Source of the DNA: Rhizobium sp. BG4
Lineage (GTDB): Bacteria; Pseudomonadota; Alphaproteobacteria; Rhizobiales; Rhizobiaceae
Assembly: GCF_016864575.1 (NCBI RefSeq)
Contig: NZ_CP044125.1
Coordinates: 1,948,501 to 2,012,500, forward strand
DNA length: 64,000 bases
Direction: 5' to 3'
Below, piece after piece: positions 63,845 to 64,000 of this stretch. Position 1 is the first letter of the stretch. Every line of letters begins with the position of its first letter. A program made the position numbers and the translations under genes. The notes under the pieces are model-generated. The model saw nothing but the letters and a program-made list of their open reading frames with translations, was not told the origin of the DNA and did no database searches.

Positions 63845-63996
63845 AGACCCCTCCCCAACCCCTCCCCACAAGGGGGAGGGGCCTGCGGCGAGCGCGAGGT
63901 TTGCGCACCGGCTCCCTATTTGATGGTCAGTTGGGTCACAGCGGCGCAGCAAGCTAAGCCCCTCCCCTTGTGGGGAGGGGTTTGGGGCGGGGGTCC
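63845..63996. repeat. GC-rich inverted repeat pair, each arm itself palindromic
   Basis: The left arm (63845-63881) and right arm (63958-63996) are near-perfect reverse complements of about 38 bases, 76 bases apart. Each contains the inner palindrome CCCCTCCCCACAAGGGG-like (about 23 bases). Such elements are common in rhizobial intergenic DNA. The left arm's hairpin follows the reductase gene by 13 bases and may stabilise or end its transcript, although no T-run is present. The right arm reaches within 4 bases of the window end. There is no transposase. Confidence 0.85.
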
Positions 63997-64000
63997 TCAC

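Noticed and set aside
63845-63996. Terminal repeats as ends of an insertion sequence
   Set aside because: The 76 bases between the arms hold no transposase and there is no target duplication visible.

Overview
This is a 64-kb, high-GC, gene-dense stretch of chromosome that looks like a Rhizobiaceae alphaproteobacterium, most likely Rhizobium. The main reasons are an RpoH2-type sigma factor behind an EcfG-type promoter, a SAM-II riboswitch before metA, a RirA-type TGA-N9-TCA iron box, the glnK-amtB-ftsK-lolA-xthA order, and a GC-rich inverted repeat of the kind scattered through rhizobial genomes. No phage, insertion sequence or CRISPR array is visible. Gene starts were re-chosen from ribosome binding sites and family lengths.

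Layout. 0-5 kb: the C-terminal part of a SUV3-like helicase, an S4 RNA-binding protein, ferredoxin FdxA, CarD, a structured and terminated leader or small RNA, and rpoH2. 5-15.2 kb: a lipoprotein M48 protease, the TPP-riboswitch-controlled thiamine importer thiBPQ, a divergent MFS exporter/MarR pair, thiamine pyrophosphokinase and the ABC-F protein Uup. 15.2-24 kb: a secreted protein of unknown function, an ABCD-type transporter with a decayed ATPase, metA with its SAM-II riboswitch, galM, and an amino-sugar operon (GntR, SIS, NagA, SIS). 24-26.8 kb: efp facing epmA-epmB, the substrate and two enzymes of EF-P beta-lysylation. 27-38.6 kb: a tightly packed cluster of a carrier protein, an acyl-CoA dehydrogenase-like flavoprotein, an amino acid:[carrier protein] ligase and a DUF1839 protein, running into a GH2 glycosidase, a glycosyltransferase and a 1101-residue flippase/double-hydrolase fusion, with a second glycosyltransferase convergent. 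38.7-44 kb: a lone RAM domain, a LysR regulator and a probable pipecolate/D-lysine catabolic operon (amaA-like, amaB, dpkA-like). 44-48 kb: an iron(III) ABC importer behind a RirA-type operator. 48-54.5 kb: a GH144-like protein, tRNA-Gly(GCC), a ProX-type deacylase, a thioredoxin-TPR chaperone, a Lon-N protein, a Trm112-like protein, a UbiH-type hydroxylase and TesB. 54.5-64 kb: sigma-54-driven glnK-amtB, ftsK, lolA, xthA, a lone cNMP-binding domain, an OmpR-type regulator, an L,D-transpeptidase, an aldo/keto reductase and the terminal inverted repeat.

The most promising under-described parts are: (1) the amino acid:[carrier protein] ligase cluster linked to surface-glycan genes, lying directly beside a second system that also uses a class II aminoacyl-tRNA synthetase relative to aminoacylate a protein; (2) the EcfG-driven, hairpin-rich, terminator-ended RNA with a 23-codon reading frame ahead of rpoH2; (3) the flippase fused to two hydrolase domains that lack the usual nucleophile serine; and (4) the ABC transporter whose Walker A lysine and signature motif are lost.
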